A stretch of 64,000 nt of DNA, taken from Psychrobacter immobilis (GTDB taxonomy: Bacteria; Pseudomonadota; Gammaproteobacteria; Pseudomonadales; Moraxellaceae). The DNA lies in NCBI RefSeq assembly GCF_904846225.1, contig NZ_CAJGZJ010000011.1:28936-92935 (forward strand), read 5' to 3'. Shown in pieces: positions 29,456-38,587 of the stretch. The notes beneath the pieces were generated by a model. The model worked only from the letters and a program-made list of their open reading frames with translations, had not been told where the DNA came from and ran no database searches. The position numbers and the translations under genes were made by a program. The number at the start of each line of letters is the position of its first letter. Positions within the stretch are counted from its first letter, which is position 1.

Positions 29456-30406
29456 CTATCCCTGCTTATGAAACCAGTCGACTGCCATCTGCCATAACTG
29501 TGGCGCTTTGACATTGGTCTTACTGCTAAAATAACGCATGTGGCCAATATGATTTAGTCCGAAATCTTCAGGATTCAAAAATCGCTTTTCGACTGGCATT
29601 TTCGTAAATACCCGTATCATGTCGTCCATGTTTTCGCTATTGGCGATATCATCATCGCTAAAGCCGAGCCACAATGCTTGCATGCTTAGCGCATCATAAA
29701 AATGCGTGTGTATGCTTTTGCCAAATGCCGTTTTGATATAGCCTGCGCCATTGCACCACTCACGCCATTGACGAGCAACACCGCGCGGCAGTGGCTCGCC
29801 CATGCCGATTTTATCGGAAGGCGTGTAGCCCAGCGTCAAGTTAGCGAGTGGGATAAACGCATCCATAAATCCCATTGCTTTGAGTTTATAAGGCATGCCC
29901 ATATTTTTGATACGGCCTGAAGAGCACGCGACATTGAATACTGAAGTAATCGCCTGATAATTTGGCATCAAACCCATAAGCTGGCCACCTGCGCTATGGC
30001 CGACGAGATGATAAGACGCATCAGGAAACTCGTCCTGTAGAGCATCCAGTACGGCAGGCATGTCATGGCGACCCCAACTTATCAGAGAGGCATCGCATTT
30101 TGCCAGTTCAGTCGATAGCGACTCACCGATACCTTCGTTATCAAAGGTCAGCACACCAAAGCCACTCTCTGCCAAATACGTCGCAAAGTTATGGTAAAAA
30201 TGGCGTTTAATCCCTGTAGCTGGTGCGATCATAATCGCTTTTTTTGTCTCATCTTTAGGGCGATAAACCGTCGCTGCCAATACCTGATTGCGATCGGTCA
30301 TGATACTGATGGCATACTTATCGACAGTGTCATCGTTATCGAGAACACTATTATTAATCATAATGTTTGGCAGTTCTGTGGTAGCAGCAGTATGGTGAGT
30401 ATTCAT
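29456..30406 (-). CDS. Alpha/beta hydrolase
   Basis: A 316-residue cytoplasmic alpha/beta hydrolase. The nucleophile elbow is YHLVGHSAGGQLMGL, preceded by AIMIAPATGIKRHFYHNF (oxyanion hole region) and FGVLTFDNEGIGES. A plausible catalytic Asp/His pair lies in the C-terminal third (NHIGHMRYFSSK). Proteins of this type are annotated as serine aminopeptidase-like or COG4757 hydrolases; the substrate is unknown. GAGAT lies upstream of the ATG. The gene stands alone, flanked by a short family B repeat on one side. Confidence 0.82.
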   Translation of the reverse strand: MNTHHTAATTELPNIMINNSVLDNDDTVDKYAISIMTDRNQVLAATVYRPKDETKKAIMIAPATGIKRHFYHNFATYLAESGFGVLTFDNEGIGESLSTELAKCDASLISWGRHDMPAVLDALQDEFPDASYHLVGHSAGGQLMGLMPNYQAITSVFNVACSSGRIKNMGMPYKLKAMGFMDAFIPLANLTLGYTPSDKIGMGEPLPRGVARQWREWCNGAGYIKTAFGKSIHTHFYDALSMQALWLGFSDDDIANSENMDDMIRVFTKMPVEKRFLNPEDFGLNHIGHMRYFSSKTNVKAPQLWQMAVDWFHKQG

Positions 30407-30711
30407 GGTTATATCTCAATGTTTTTTATTAGTAGATAATGATTATTGAACGGCGATGAGCCATAAATACGCATCTTTAACATGTAGTCATTGCGTAGTG
30501 ATAAATCGTTGTGACTATGTGGTAGCATTGCTTATGTTAAGATAAATACTAGCGAGACAGGCGCTCAAAGATGACTTATAAGTTTTGTATAGATTGGCTG
30601 AGATTGTCTCATGAATCATATACACGATAATATTAATTAAGGGTGTCGGTATGCGACCTCCTCTAATAACAAGCACTCAATAAAAACTGATATAAAAATT
30701 AAGGAAGCTAT
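30407..30711. other. Divergent promoter region
   Basis: 305 bp between the alpha/beta hydrolase and LOG genes, which diverge. No ORF, RNA gene or repeat was recognised; promoters are expected here. Confidence 0.5.
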
Positions 30712-31395
30712 ATGCAAATGAAAATCAACGATGACACTTATGACGTAATCACTAGCAAAGACATCACCAATATCGAAAAAGCCGTGGACAAATCTACATT
30801 GTCGATGCCGCTGGTCGCTGTTTACTGCGGTTCGCGTTTGGGTAGTAGTGAGGTGTATGAGCAGGCAGCACGCGAGCTAGGCAATGCTTTAGCAGAGAAT
30901 GGCATGGGGCTGGTCTATGGTGGTGCTAGTATTGGTCTCATGGGTGCAGTCGCAGATGAGGTGATCAAAGCTGGTGCCGAGGCGGTGGGCGTTATTCCAA
31001 CCTTTATGCTCAAGCATGAAATCGCTCATGCACAGCTGACCCGCCTGCATTTGACCGATACCATGCACACGCGCAAAACAGTCATGGCAGAGTATGCCGA
31101 TGCGTTTATTACCTTGCCGGGCGGGCTTGGGACGCTAGAAGAAATTATGGAAATCGCCACATGGCGTCAACTGTATCAACACGAAAAGCCAATGATTATT
31201 TTAAACATTAATGGTTTTTATGATCGTATGATTGAGCATTTAAAATACACTGCTGATCAGGGTTTTATGAAACAAGAAGACCTTGAGCGTTTGGTCGTAT
31301 GTAATACGATTGCTGAAGCCATTGATGTGCTAAAGACCGTTGTGAAGATAGAGGATGCGGTTGATACCAAAAAAATGGCTGGTAGTGAAAGCTAA
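30712..31395 (+). CDS. LOG family protein (nucleoside 5'-monophosphate phosphoribohydrolase)
   Basis: A 227-residue Rossmann-fold protein with the LOG signatures: VAVYCGSRLGSSEVYEQAA, LVYGGASIGLMGAVAD, MHTRKTVMAEYADAF and the defining PGGLGTLEEIMEIATWRQL. LOG enzymes cleave the N-glycosidic bond of AMP-type nucleotides, releasing base and ribose 5-phosphate; in plants they make cytokinins. The bacterial role is less clear. AAGGAAGC lies 3 to 5 bases before the ATG. The first 30 residues are an extension before the conserved fold. A repeat-rich stretch follows. Confidence 0.88.
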   Translation: MQMKINDDTYDVITSKDITNIEKAVDKSTLSMPLVAVYCGSRLGSSEVYEQAARELGNALAENGMGLVYGGASIGLMGAVADEVIKAGAEAVGVIPTFMLKHEIAHAQLTRLHLTDTMHTRKTVMAEYADAFITLPGGLGTLEEIMEIATWRQLYQHEKPMIILNINGFYDRMIEHLKYTADQGFMKQEDLERLVVCNTIAEAIDVLKTVVKIEDAVDTKKMAGSES

Positions 31396-31469
31396 TCTCT
31401 CTCCATGACGTAACCAGTTATACAGACCACTGTGTCGTTCTGAAATCAATGCTATAACAACGCGGTTAA

Positions 31470-31621
31470 TATAGTCAGAAAAAAGTAATATCGATACATT
31501 ACTCACTGCTAGTATCAATTTTTCTGGCTTGCTGTGCCTGCACAGACAGAGGCTGCAAAACACTCATTAAAAAACATGGATTCCAGCAGTACCGTAGCGT
31601 TTTTAAAGTATTTTGACGATA
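31470..31621. repeat. Family A inverted-repeat element (about 152 bp)
   Basis: TATAGTCAGAAAAAAGTAAT at the left; the right end is slightly decayed (TTTTGACGATA instead of TTTTGACTATA). The interior aligns with the reverse complement of the 4214 copy. Confidence 0.8.
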
Positions 31622-31628
31622 GCAATAA

Positions 31629-31671
31629 AAAAGGGAGGCCTTAACCAATCATTGGTTAAGGCCTCCCTTTT
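31629..31671. terminator. Long perfect hairpin terminator, bidirectional
   Basis: A 21-bp perfect inverted repeat around one central C: AAAAGGGAGGCCTTAACCAA with its complement, ending in TTTT. It lies between convergent genes and has A/T runs at both sides. Confidence 0.88.
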
Positions 31672-31718
31672 GTGCTTTATTCATATCAAGATTTAGTCGT
31701 TACTCAAAGGATTTATAT

Positions 31719-31891
31719 TAGGGCGTGTCCTCAATCTGAACAAAAGCGACTAAATGGGCTAAAAATAGCTAAATCTTGCCAAACTACGTCAAATAGCTAG
31801 TCAATATCTCGATATTATCTGCACTATTTTCCTTGTTTGGCTGCCATTTATCTTATTTTTATCACCATTTTCAGATTGAGGACACGCCCTA
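31719..31891. repeat. Family B inverted-repeat element (173 bp), perfect ends
   Basis: The outer 21 bp at each end are perfect inverted repeats (TAGGGCGTGTCCTCAATCTG plus A). It has the same length as the copies at 22460 and 44761. It ends 12 bp beyond the stop codon of the FAD oxidoreductase gene. Confidence 0.9.
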
Positions 31892-31903
31892 GGAAGCTAT
31901 CAT

Positions 31904-33472
31904 TTATCTAGAGACAGCTTTGTCTAAAGCGAGCTCGTCAATACCGTGATTCACATCAGCCATCGCCAGCGGAAAACCGCGTTGTTCAGCCAATACCCGC
32001 GCGACTTTATCAATAGACAAACTATCGTTGTGCATCAAATAAGACCATTCATGAGCATAACGTTGTTGGTTGGCTTGCGTGTCATTATCAATCAAACCAA
32101 GCTCAGTCAACTCATCCACAATTTGATCAGCAGCGATTAGCGTCGAGGATGCTTTAACATTCTCAGCACGGGCATAGCGTATGTTTGAATATAAGCTTAC
32201 ATCAGCGACCCGCAAGGTATCGTCTTGACCGGGAATTTGCTGCCCGCCATATAGAGCATTACCAACGGTACGCGCACTATGAAATGTCGGCACAAACTCC
32301 GCTATATAATCAATGGCTTGCTGGCTGCGCGCTTGCAGTGGTGCTTTATCCCAGCCGTCTTCAATATAGTGTACGTATTTTTGCGGTAATTCAGGTTGGG
32401 CGCTGTCTTTATTAGATGCGACCAATCCATCATCGAACAGAGTAATGAATTTACTCATACCATGTATTTGAAAATAACCACCTGGATAAGGTGTGAGCTG
32501 TGCCATACCTTCTGGTGTTCCGCGATCGCCGTAGACAATAATCTCTGGTATCTGTCCGCCAGTTTCGTTCCAACGTGTGATATAAGAGGACTTAAACTCA
32601 ACCATACGTGTGACCTTTACGCCGACCATATCATCGATTACGCCCGTTCGAAAGCCACAAGCATTGATTAGGTAATCGACCTCGATGGACTCAGCCGTCG
32701 ATTCAAGTTCAGGCTCAATTTTAGAACTGGCAGCTTGCTTATAATCGATGCGCCATTTGGTCACATGATGGTCAGCGTTTGAGCAGTTTTCGCAATCGAC
32801 AGGCATGACTTGCTTAACTTCAGTATCCGTAAAGACATGCGCATGCTCATAACCTTGTAACGCCAATTGGGCAGAGGCCGCCAAACGAAAAATATTCCAG
32901 CCATATTCTTGCACCACAATCAGCGGAAATCTGACTTTATTTAGGTCCAAATATTTTGCGACGGGTATCATCCATTCATCAACGGTACTTGGCACAGCCA
33001 CCTGTTCACGCTCAGCCAATTCAATCAACTGCTCATGACTGTATAATTGATAATAATCTTCAGGCTCGCCCAATACTTTATTTTGGGCATCTTCAGCAAT
33101 CAGTTCACGATAAGCATCCGTCAATATATCGAGGCGTGGTAGCAAATCTTCAGGCAACCCTTCATCACGGGTCGGGACGGCAAATACGGTTGGACGTACA
33201 TCGATGGTATAAGGATAAAGGCGCAAGATATCGATACATTGTTTGAGCAGTGCCACGCAGTCCTCATCAGGAATTTCACGATATAAATTACCGCCTGCAT
33301 GCAAATGACACATCGGTGGCCCATCAATCAGAGATTTCTTTTTCTCAAATAAATAAGTTTCAAGTCCTAGCGCGGCTAGGCGAATAGCAATGGTTGCCCC
33401 TGCTGTACCACCACCGAGAATGCCAACACGTTTGGTAGAAGGAACTTGTGGTTTAGTCAAATAGTCAGTCAT
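31904..33472 (-). CDS. FAD-dependent oxidoreductase
   Basis: A 522-residue flavoprotein. The N-terminal dinucleotide-binding motif is VGILGGGTAGATIAIRLAAL with a downstream acidic residue (YLFEKKKSL), and a second FAD contact region is suggested by VDYLINACGFRTGVIDD and PYPGGYFQIHGMSKF. DCENC forms a possible disulfide or metal pair. The overall plan recalls the flavin-dependent monooxygenase/halogenase superfamily, but the Trp-halogenase WxWxIP motif was not found, so no reaction is claimed. It is preceded by a 560-bp gap and followed by repeats; no partner gene is adjacent. Length and lack of frameshift suggest a functional gene. Confidence 0.75.
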   Translation of the reverse strand: MTDYLTKPQVPSTKRVGILGGGTAGATIAIRLAALGLETYLFEKKKSLIDGPPMCHLHAGGNLYREIPDEDCVALLKQCIDILRLYPYTIDVRPTVFAVPTRDEGLPEDLLPRLDILTDAYRELIAEDAQNKVLGEPEDYYQLYSHEQLIELAEREQVAVPSTVDEWMIPVAKYLDLNKVRFPLIVVQEYGWNIFRLAASAQLALQGYEHAHVFTDTEVKQVMPVDCENCSNADHHVTKWRIDYKQAASSKIEPELESTAESIEVDYLINACGFRTGVIDDMVGVKVTRMVEFKSSYITRWNETGGQIPEIIVYGDRGTPEGMAQLTPYPGGYFQIHGMSKFITLFDDGLVASNKDSAQPELPQKYVHYIEDGWDKAPLQARSQQAIDYIAEFVPTFHSARTVGNALYGGQQIPGQDDTLRVADVSLYSNIRYARAENVKASSTLIAADQIVDELTELGLIDNDTQANQQRYAHEWSYLMHNDSLSIDKVARVLAEQRGFPLAMADVNHGIDELALDKAVSR

Positions 33473-34032
33473 TGTCGTTGTTGTATCCTTAATCGCATTT
33501 ACGATAGCTCATGCTTGGCGTAATCATTAAATATATTTACTCATTAAATATCTTATATTTGTCGATATGAGTGCAAAGGTAGTCAAGTTCAATACCTATA
33601 CTAGGTTGCTATGAATACATTTTAGATTGTGTAGTCATTCTTAATTTCTATAGTGGTATTCTACAAAAAAATTTAACCAACATAATGACAAATACGTAAG
33701 TGCATGCATGAGTTTTGTCAATGAAAAACCGTCAGTTTACGAGTGTCAAATAGTTGTAAGCATAATAATGTTTTTAGGGCGATTAAAGAGTGATATTCAT
33801 TGTTGATTATTTGTTTATCGATACTCTTTATAGGATTGAATGAACGAATTTGCTTAACTGGTAGCATTGATATGCTTTTGTAAAATTATATATTGATAGG
33901 AAAGAATATAAGAGCGCATATGCTATATTAAAAATGCTCGAAATCAGATTTAAGAGATTGTCTGTCTTATTGCTTAGACAATAAGAAAAGAGCCAAATAA
34001 AAATTCATTACGACAATAACAAGGAAGTGACT
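33473..34032. other. AT-rich divergent intergenic region
   Basis: 560 bp upstream of both the FAD oxidoreductase (minus) and the lipoprotein gene (plus). No ORF, RNA gene, repeat or operator could be supported by eye. Confidence 0.5.
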
Positions 34033-34467
34033 ATGAAACGTATTTTGATGGTATCTGCTATCGCCGGTGTGTTAACGCTTAGCGGTTGTTCTACGTTGAA
34101 CAATGTGTTCGGCAACGACGATTCTGGCATGCATGACGTGCAAGCAACCATGAGTAATAAAGCACCCGTGGCGAGCATGAGTGGTATGTTGGTCGATGCA
34201 ACCAACCGTATGACACTATATACCTTTGACAAAGATTCTATGAATAAGTCAGAGTGTGGCGCCGCTTGTATGTTGGCTTGGCCTGCATTCATGGCACCGA
34301 GCAATGCCAAAGCTTCTGGTCAATTTGCCGCTTTTCAACGTGAAGATGGTAAGTATCAATGGGCAATGAATGGCAAACCTTTATATTTCTATGCCAATGA
34401 TACCAAAGTGGGCGATAAAGACGGCGATAATAAGCTGGGTGTTTGGCATATCGTTAAAACCAAATAA
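34033..34467 (+). CDS. Secreted-repeat lipoprotein (COG4315-like)
   Basis: A 144-residue lipoprotein. The signal sequence MKRILMVSAIAGVLTLSGCS ends in a good lipobox (LSGC, Cys at about residue 19), so the mature protein is lipid-anchored. The mature domain has the COG4315 pattern: MLVDATNRMTLYTFDKDS, the disulfide-type pair CGAAC in KSECGAACMLAWPAF, WAMNGKPLYFYANDTKVGD, and WHIV at the end. The function of the family is not established. ATG 34033 is taken rather than the GTG two codons upstream; AAGGAAG precedes it. Confidence 0.85.
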   Translation: MKRILMVSAIAGVLTLSGCSTLNNVFGNDDSGMHDVQATMSNKAPVASMSGMLVDATNRMTLYTFDKDSMNKSECGAACMLAWPAFMAPSNAKASGQFAAFQREDGKYQWAMNGKPLYFYANDTKVGDKDGDNKLGVWHIVKTK

Positions 34468-34520
34468 TTTGAACCAAATACTCTACGCTTAATAAGTGAG
34501 ACAAGTTATTGAGCAAAATA

Positions 34521-34552
34521 AAAAAGCAGCCATCATAATGGCTGCTTTTTTT
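34521..34552 (+). terminator. Terminator between lipoprotein and yceI genes
   Basis: AAAAAGCAGCCAT pairs with ATGGCTGCTTTTT around CATA; T run follows. It lies between convergent genes and may serve both. Confidence 0.88.
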
Positions 34553-34622
34553 AGCGGACTATTTTCTATAGGATCATTTTCAAAAATAATTATCGCTCAA
34601 AAATAATGATCTTTATTTAGAC

Positions 34623-35234
34623 TTATTTTGCTGCTGCTTTTTTCTCTACCAGCTCACCATCGATTTGAATAGGAACATTGGTCGTGATGCCAGCGGCATA
34701 AGCAGTCATACCGTAAGCAGCGCGATCGATATTACCCGTTGCGCGGAAACCAATGACTGGCTCTTTGGTAAGAGGACTGTTGGCAATTTTGTTCAATGTC
34801 ACATCTAACGTCAATGGTTTGGTTTGACCCAGCATAGTAAAGTTACCAGTGATCTTGGCTTGTTGCGGATTCACAAAAGTGACTTGAGTAGACTTAAACG
34901 TCATCGTTGGGTACTTGGCGACATTGAAGAATTCTTCTTTCTTTAGATGTTCATCACGTGCATCCCAATTGGTATCGATACTATCGCTATCAATGGTAAA
35001 GTCTAGTTTGGTTTTACTTGGCGCTTTGACATCGTAATCTACCATGCCTTTAACGTCGTTAAAATGCCCCATAGTGGTTGAAAACCCCATATGGTTGACA
35101 GAAAATCCGACGCGTGTGTGCGACTCATCTAACTGCCAGTGACTTGGTAGTGCAGCGCTTGCTATAGTAGTGATCGCAAGTGCCGAGCTGACGAGTAGTG
35201 CTTTAGTGGTATTCTTCATGACAACATTTAGCAT
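34623..35234 (-). CDS. YceI family periplasmic protein
   Basis: A 203-residue exported protein. The signal peptide (hydrophobic core ALLVSSALAITTIASA) is cleaved after ASA at about residue 28. The mature part shows the YceI lipocalin-like signature: HWQLDESHTRVGFSVNHMGF, the H.G.F block GHFNDVKGMVDYD, WDARDEHLKKEEFFNVAKYP, MTFKSTQVTF and GFRATGNIDRAAYGM. YceI proteins bind isoprenoid-type lipids. The start ATG 35234 has AAGGAT 8 bases upstream; ATG 35219 is an alternative with a more usual signal-peptide length. Confidence 0.92.
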   Translation of the reverse strand: MLNVVMKNTTKALLVSSALAITTIASAALPSHWQLDESHTRVGFSVNHMGFSTTMGHFNDVKGMVDYDVKAPSKTKLDFTIDSDSIDTNWDARDEHLKKEEFFNVAKYPTMTFKSTQVTFVNPQQAKITGNFTMLGQTKPLTLDVTLNKIANSPLTKEPVIGFRATGNIDRAAYGMTAYAAGITTNVPIQIDGELVEKKAAAK

Positions 35235-35766
35235 TAAATATCCTTATTGAGTATTCATTGGTGGGATTTTATTGGTAATTGGCTAACAATCAGTAGTATG
35301 ACGTTTATCATAAGAAAATCGCACCATAGTGGCGCGGCACAATCTGCAAATAACAATGATTCTTATCAAATCGAAAAGCCGTTATTGTTAAATTAATCTA
35401 TAATAGTATATATCATTCATTAATCTATCTAACTGAATATTATACTAATATAAATTATTTATCTCAATACTATCTCAATATTGTTTTAGCATTAACGATC
35501 TTTTGGTGACGATTTATCACATTTAACTCTTATAACCGCTGCTTGCATCGAACGCCAAAAAACGTTAGAATCGCGGTTTGATTTTCCCGCTGGGGAAAGG
35601 CTAAGTGAGCAGAAGAGTGGTATTGGGTGCTGGAATAAGCCAGTGACGCAGTTGCCATACTTATAATGTCCTTAGTGCCTCAGTTACGTATGTCATCGCT
35701 TGTTTGATACATCATTAAAGATGTCATTCAAAGCGCTAGATATACATCGGACATAGAGAGTTTATT
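35235..35766. other. Divergent region between yceI and rpmE2
   Basis: 532 bp with very AT-rich middle part. It should hold promoters for both genes. A weak Fur-like palindrome is noted separately. No ORF or RNA gene was supported. Confidence 0.5.
35352..35368. promoter_or_regulatory. Possible Fur-box-like site upstream of yceI
   Basis: AACAATGATTCTTATCA matches part of the 19-bp Fur palindrome (on the minus strand TGATAAGAATCATTGTT). It lies about 120 bp before the yceI start. The match is by eye only and weak. Confidence 0.25.
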
Positions 35767-36045
35767 ATGCGTAAAGATATCCATCCTAATTACCAAGACG
35801 TTTTATTCCATGACACTAACGCTGACGTGTTCTTTTTGACTCGCTCAACCGTTAAGACTAAAGCCACTCGTGAACACGAAGGTACAGAATATCCATACTA
35901 CCCACTTGATATCTCAAGTGCGTCGCATCCATTCTATACTGGCGAGCAACGTAAAACGTCTACTGAAGGCCGTGTTGCTAGCTTCAACAAACGCTTTGGT
36001 GCATTTGGTGGCCGTAATAAGAAAGCCGCTGATTCTGCTGAATAA
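35767..36045 (+). CDS. rpmE2: 50S ribosomal protein L31, type B (zinc-free)
   Basis: A 92-residue L31 paralog of the type lacking the CxxC zinc ribbon. It starts [20 protein letters not shown] and contains [40 protein letters not shown] and FNKRFGAFG; no cysteine is present. In many bacteria the C-minus form replaces zinc-binding L31 during zinc starvation under Zur. No convincing Zur site was seen by eye, and whether a zinc-binding copy exists elsewhere cannot be told from this window. A terminator follows 68 bases after the stop. Confidence 0.96.
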   Translation: MRKDIHPNYQDVLFHDTNADVFFLTRSTVKTKATREHEGTEYPYYPLDISSASHPFYTGEQRKTSTEGRVASFNKRFGAFGGRNKKAADSAE

Positions 36046-36113
36046 TTTACACTCATTGTGTGAAGGTACTGTTGTTGTAAAGGTACTGTGCTAAGCTAAG
36101 TTTTGCTAAGCCC

Positions 36114-36145
36114 AAAAAAACCGCTGATGATTCAGCGGTTTTTTT
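36114..36145. terminator. Terminator between rpmE2 and SGNH hydrolase genes
   Basis: AAAAAAACCGCTGA and TCAGCGGTTTTTTT form the stem around TGAT. Symmetric A and T runs between convergent genes suggest use in both directions. Confidence 0.9.
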
Positions 36146-36189
36146 ATTGGGTTTTAAAAGCAAGTTTTTTAGAGGCTCTAACGAACCTA

Positions 36190-37020
36190 TTAAGACATGG
36201 AAGAATCAAGTAGCTGCGTGATTCGTTCGGACAACTGCTGTGCCCAGTAACCATACATCAGGCTACTAGGATGAAAGCCATCAATAGCAAACATCACGGC
36301 GATATCAATGGGTTCACCATTAGCGTGCTCTTTTATCATACGTGGAAAGTCAGTGGCCATGTAGTTGACACCATCATGAGTAGCGCAAACTTGCTGTAAT
36401 ATCCCATCCAAAATTGACGCTTTTGCACCAACAAAGTGGTTCAAAGGAGTAGGTATCGCTGGCATTTCTGCCATCGGCGGCAAACTCAAAAAAATCAATT
36501 GTTGTACGCCAAACTTACGCTGAGCGATCGCAATAATGTCTTCGATTTGCTGCTGCCATTTATCTATAGAGACATTGCTAGTCGTGTCATTGACGCCGAC
36601 ACTTAGCAGCATGATGTCCACTGGCTGGCTCGGAGCGGGTAGGACATAAAGCCTGCGTAAGATATCGAAGCTAGTGTGTCCGGTAGTCGCTTGCAAAGAC
36701 CAATTGAGGTCAGTGTATGTTGACACAATGGCAGGCTGCTGCGCTAAAATCGGAATCAACTTGCCGACCATCGCTTCTTGCTGCGTCTGACTGCCGACAC
36801 CAGCCGCTGCCGAATCGCCAACGACCATTAGATTGAGCGCTGATTTGGTGTTGTCTATTGCAATATCAGTAGACGGATTTAGTTTGACCTGTCCATGCCT
36901 GTCACCGTTTGGCTCAGGAAGGCGAACGATATCGCGCTTGATTTTGCGACCTTGATGAAAGTAAATAGGAGCGAGTAGGACATCTCTTGCGATAGAGGCC
37001 ATTCTATTGGTAACTACCAT
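36190..37020 (-). CDS. SGNH/GDSL-type hydrolase
   Basis: A 276-residue esterase-like protein. Block I with the nucleophile is LNLMVVGDSAAAGVGSQ, block II Gly in ATTGHTSFDIL, block III is LLSVGVNDTTSNV (Asn), and block V is AIDGFHPSSLMYGYWAQQ (Asp and His). This is the SGNH fold used by esterases and peptidoglycan or polysaccharide deacetylases; substrate unknown. The first codons overlap the end of nadV by 7 bp, so it is probably translated from the same message. Its link to NAD salvage is unexplained. Confidence 0.88.
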   Translation of the reverse strand: MVVTNRMASIARDVLLAPIYFHQGRKIKRDIVRLPEPNGDRHGQVKLNPSTDIAIDNTKSALNLMVVGDSAAAGVGSQTQQEAMVGKLIPILAQQPAIVSTYTDLNWSLQATTGHTSFDILRRLYVLPAPSQPVDIMLLSVGVNDTTSNVSIDKWQQQIEDIIAIAQRKFGVQQLIFLSLPPMAEMPAIPTPLNHFVGAKASILDGILQQVCATHDGVNYMATDFPRMIKEHANGEPIDIAVMFAIDGFHPSSLMYGYWAQQLSERITQLLDSSMS

Positions 37021-38411
37021 CCTGTACGCTCCCGAATAGTAGTGAGGCTGTCTTCGATTAATAACTTACCATCGATGTAGACATCACGTAGCAGATTGTC
37101 TGTCTCAGCGGTTAACTCATCAGCTTTGATGGTATTTAATAATCCGTTACTGTTTTTAACCAAGGCTAGGCGGCCTTTTTTTGAGCGTTTTGAGCGGCTG
37201 GTTATAGGATCTTTATAGATATCTTTCCAGTTGCCATCGATAGAGATGGCGCTGGCTTTCATCGCCCAGCTCATTGTGTCGCGATTGACTTGTTGCAGCA
37301 GACCACCGCCCATACCGAACGTCACATTGTCTGCACTAAAGCCCGCTTTCATCACCACGTCAATAATCTTGCTCAAGCTTTGTGGGCTGATGCCATCTCC
37401 TTGGATGACACGGACGTAATCAGGCAAGACTTTATAGCCTTTACTATTGACAGTTGTCCCAAATTTCACGGCCAAGCGTTCTAATGCCTCACGAACCACT
37501 TTCGCAGGATCGCCACTGTCTGGTCTAATGACCAACGTGCCGCCCATGTTTTTTACGTCTTCTTTTAGGCTGCCACCCCAAATATTGTCAATGGCATTCC
37601 ATAAGTCATAGCTATCAGACACAACAGAAAAACTTTTGCCCACGCCGCCAAATTGCTCAATCATATTGGCAAAAGCCGCCGTTTCATTATCACGGCCCCA
37701 TGCCGTCATTGTGCTGTGTTCAGCAGCTGGGATAGAGAAGGCTGGCATATCATTGCCCATTTGATACCAACGACTGGCAGCAACCAAGGCTGTCATTGAG
37801 TCAGTACCCGCAAAATTCACCAGATGAGCCAAACTGCCGATTGCTACTGACTCTTGGCTTGAAGCGCCGCGTGAGCCGAAATCATGTAAACGAAAAGTGA
37901 GCGATTCTGTATTATCTGCTGACTTCTCCAGTGCTTGACGAATGATACCTTTGCAATAATACGAGACACTAGCGACCGTTGATGGATACCAAATCGCCCG
38001 TAATAGCGCTGTCTCGATATAACTGGGTAGCCAATAAAACTCAGGATCAGTATTGATGATTTGGCAGACGACATTGGATACTGGTACGATGCTGCCCTCA
38101 GGTACCGCTTCGATGCGTAGTGGCAGGTAGCCATTGTGTTTATCGACCAAACGCTCCCAGCCAGCACGATTAAAGGTCAATCCATGCGCTTGAATAACGG
38201 TTTCGGCCTCGTCGATATCTTGATGAGTAATCGGCGTGCTTAGGTACTCTTTGATAAAAGCTTGCAAGCCAAAGAACACCACATCATAGTCGCCTTTACG
38301 CGCTTCAATGTAGCTCGACATATACTCACTACCGCTTGGATATTGCACCCAATGTGAGGTTTTATAGCTGTCGCTATTTAAGATTAAATTGTTTAAATTA
38401 CTGGTATACAT
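37014..38411 (-). CDS. nadV: Nicotinamide phosphoribosyltransferase
   Basis: NadV makes NMN from nicotinamide and PRPP, the first step of a short NAD salvage route. The 465 residues include the N-terminal NLILNSDSYKTSHWVQYP, the substrate region SLTFRLHDFGSRGASSQESV, GTDSMTALVAASRWYQM, VVSDSYDLWNAI, and the phosphoribosyl-binding block TLVIRPDSGDPAKVV followed by VIQGDGI and VTFGMGGGLLQQVNRD. ATG 38411 is set by GAGGAG 8 bases upstream; the open frame extends 24 codons further but lacks a site. The SGNH gene overlaps its end, and the NMN adenylyltransferase gene lies 176 bp upstream on the same strand. Confidence 0.95.
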   Translation of the reverse strand: MYTSNLNNLILNSDSYKTSHWVQYPSGSEYMSSYIEARKGDYDVVFFGLQAFIKEYLSTPITHQDIDEAETVIQAHGLTFNRAGWERLVDKHNGYLPLRIEAVPEGSIVPVSNVVCQIINTDPEFYWLPSYIETALLRAIWYPSTVASVSYYCKGIIRQALEKSADNTESLTFRLHDFGSRGASSQESVAIGSLAHLVNFAGTDSMTALVAASRWYQMGNDMPAFSIPAAEHSTMTAWGRDNETAAFANMIEQFGGVGKSFSVVSDSYDLWNAIDNIWGGSLKEDVKNMGGTLVIRPDSGDPAKVVREALERLAVKFGTTVNSKGYKVLPDYVRVIQGDGISPQSLSKIIDVVMKAGFSADNVTFGMGGGLLQQVNRDTMSWAMKASAISIDGNWKDIYKDPITSRSKRSKKGRLALVKNSNGLLNTIKADELTAETDNLLRDVYIDGKLLIEDSLTTIRERTGW

Positions 38412-38587
38412 CACAGAACTCCTCTGCTTTGAGATGCCGCAGCCTGTATTCATTACAAGGTCAACTGCGGCTAGATTAACCATTGCCGTCTATCGGCGCT
38501 GGCGTGAAAACTATAATATAAATTATATAGACTGTGATCGATGAGTTATGGATAAATAATGCACCAAACAGTCAACTTAAAAAAAGA

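Larger units (their letters stand above)
31396..31903. other. Repeat cluster between LOG and FAD oxidoreductase genes
   Basis: 508 bp between convergent genes, almost all accounted for: family A element (31470-31621), a long terminator hairpin (31629-31671) and a full family B element (31719-31891). No gene seen. Confidence 0.8.
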
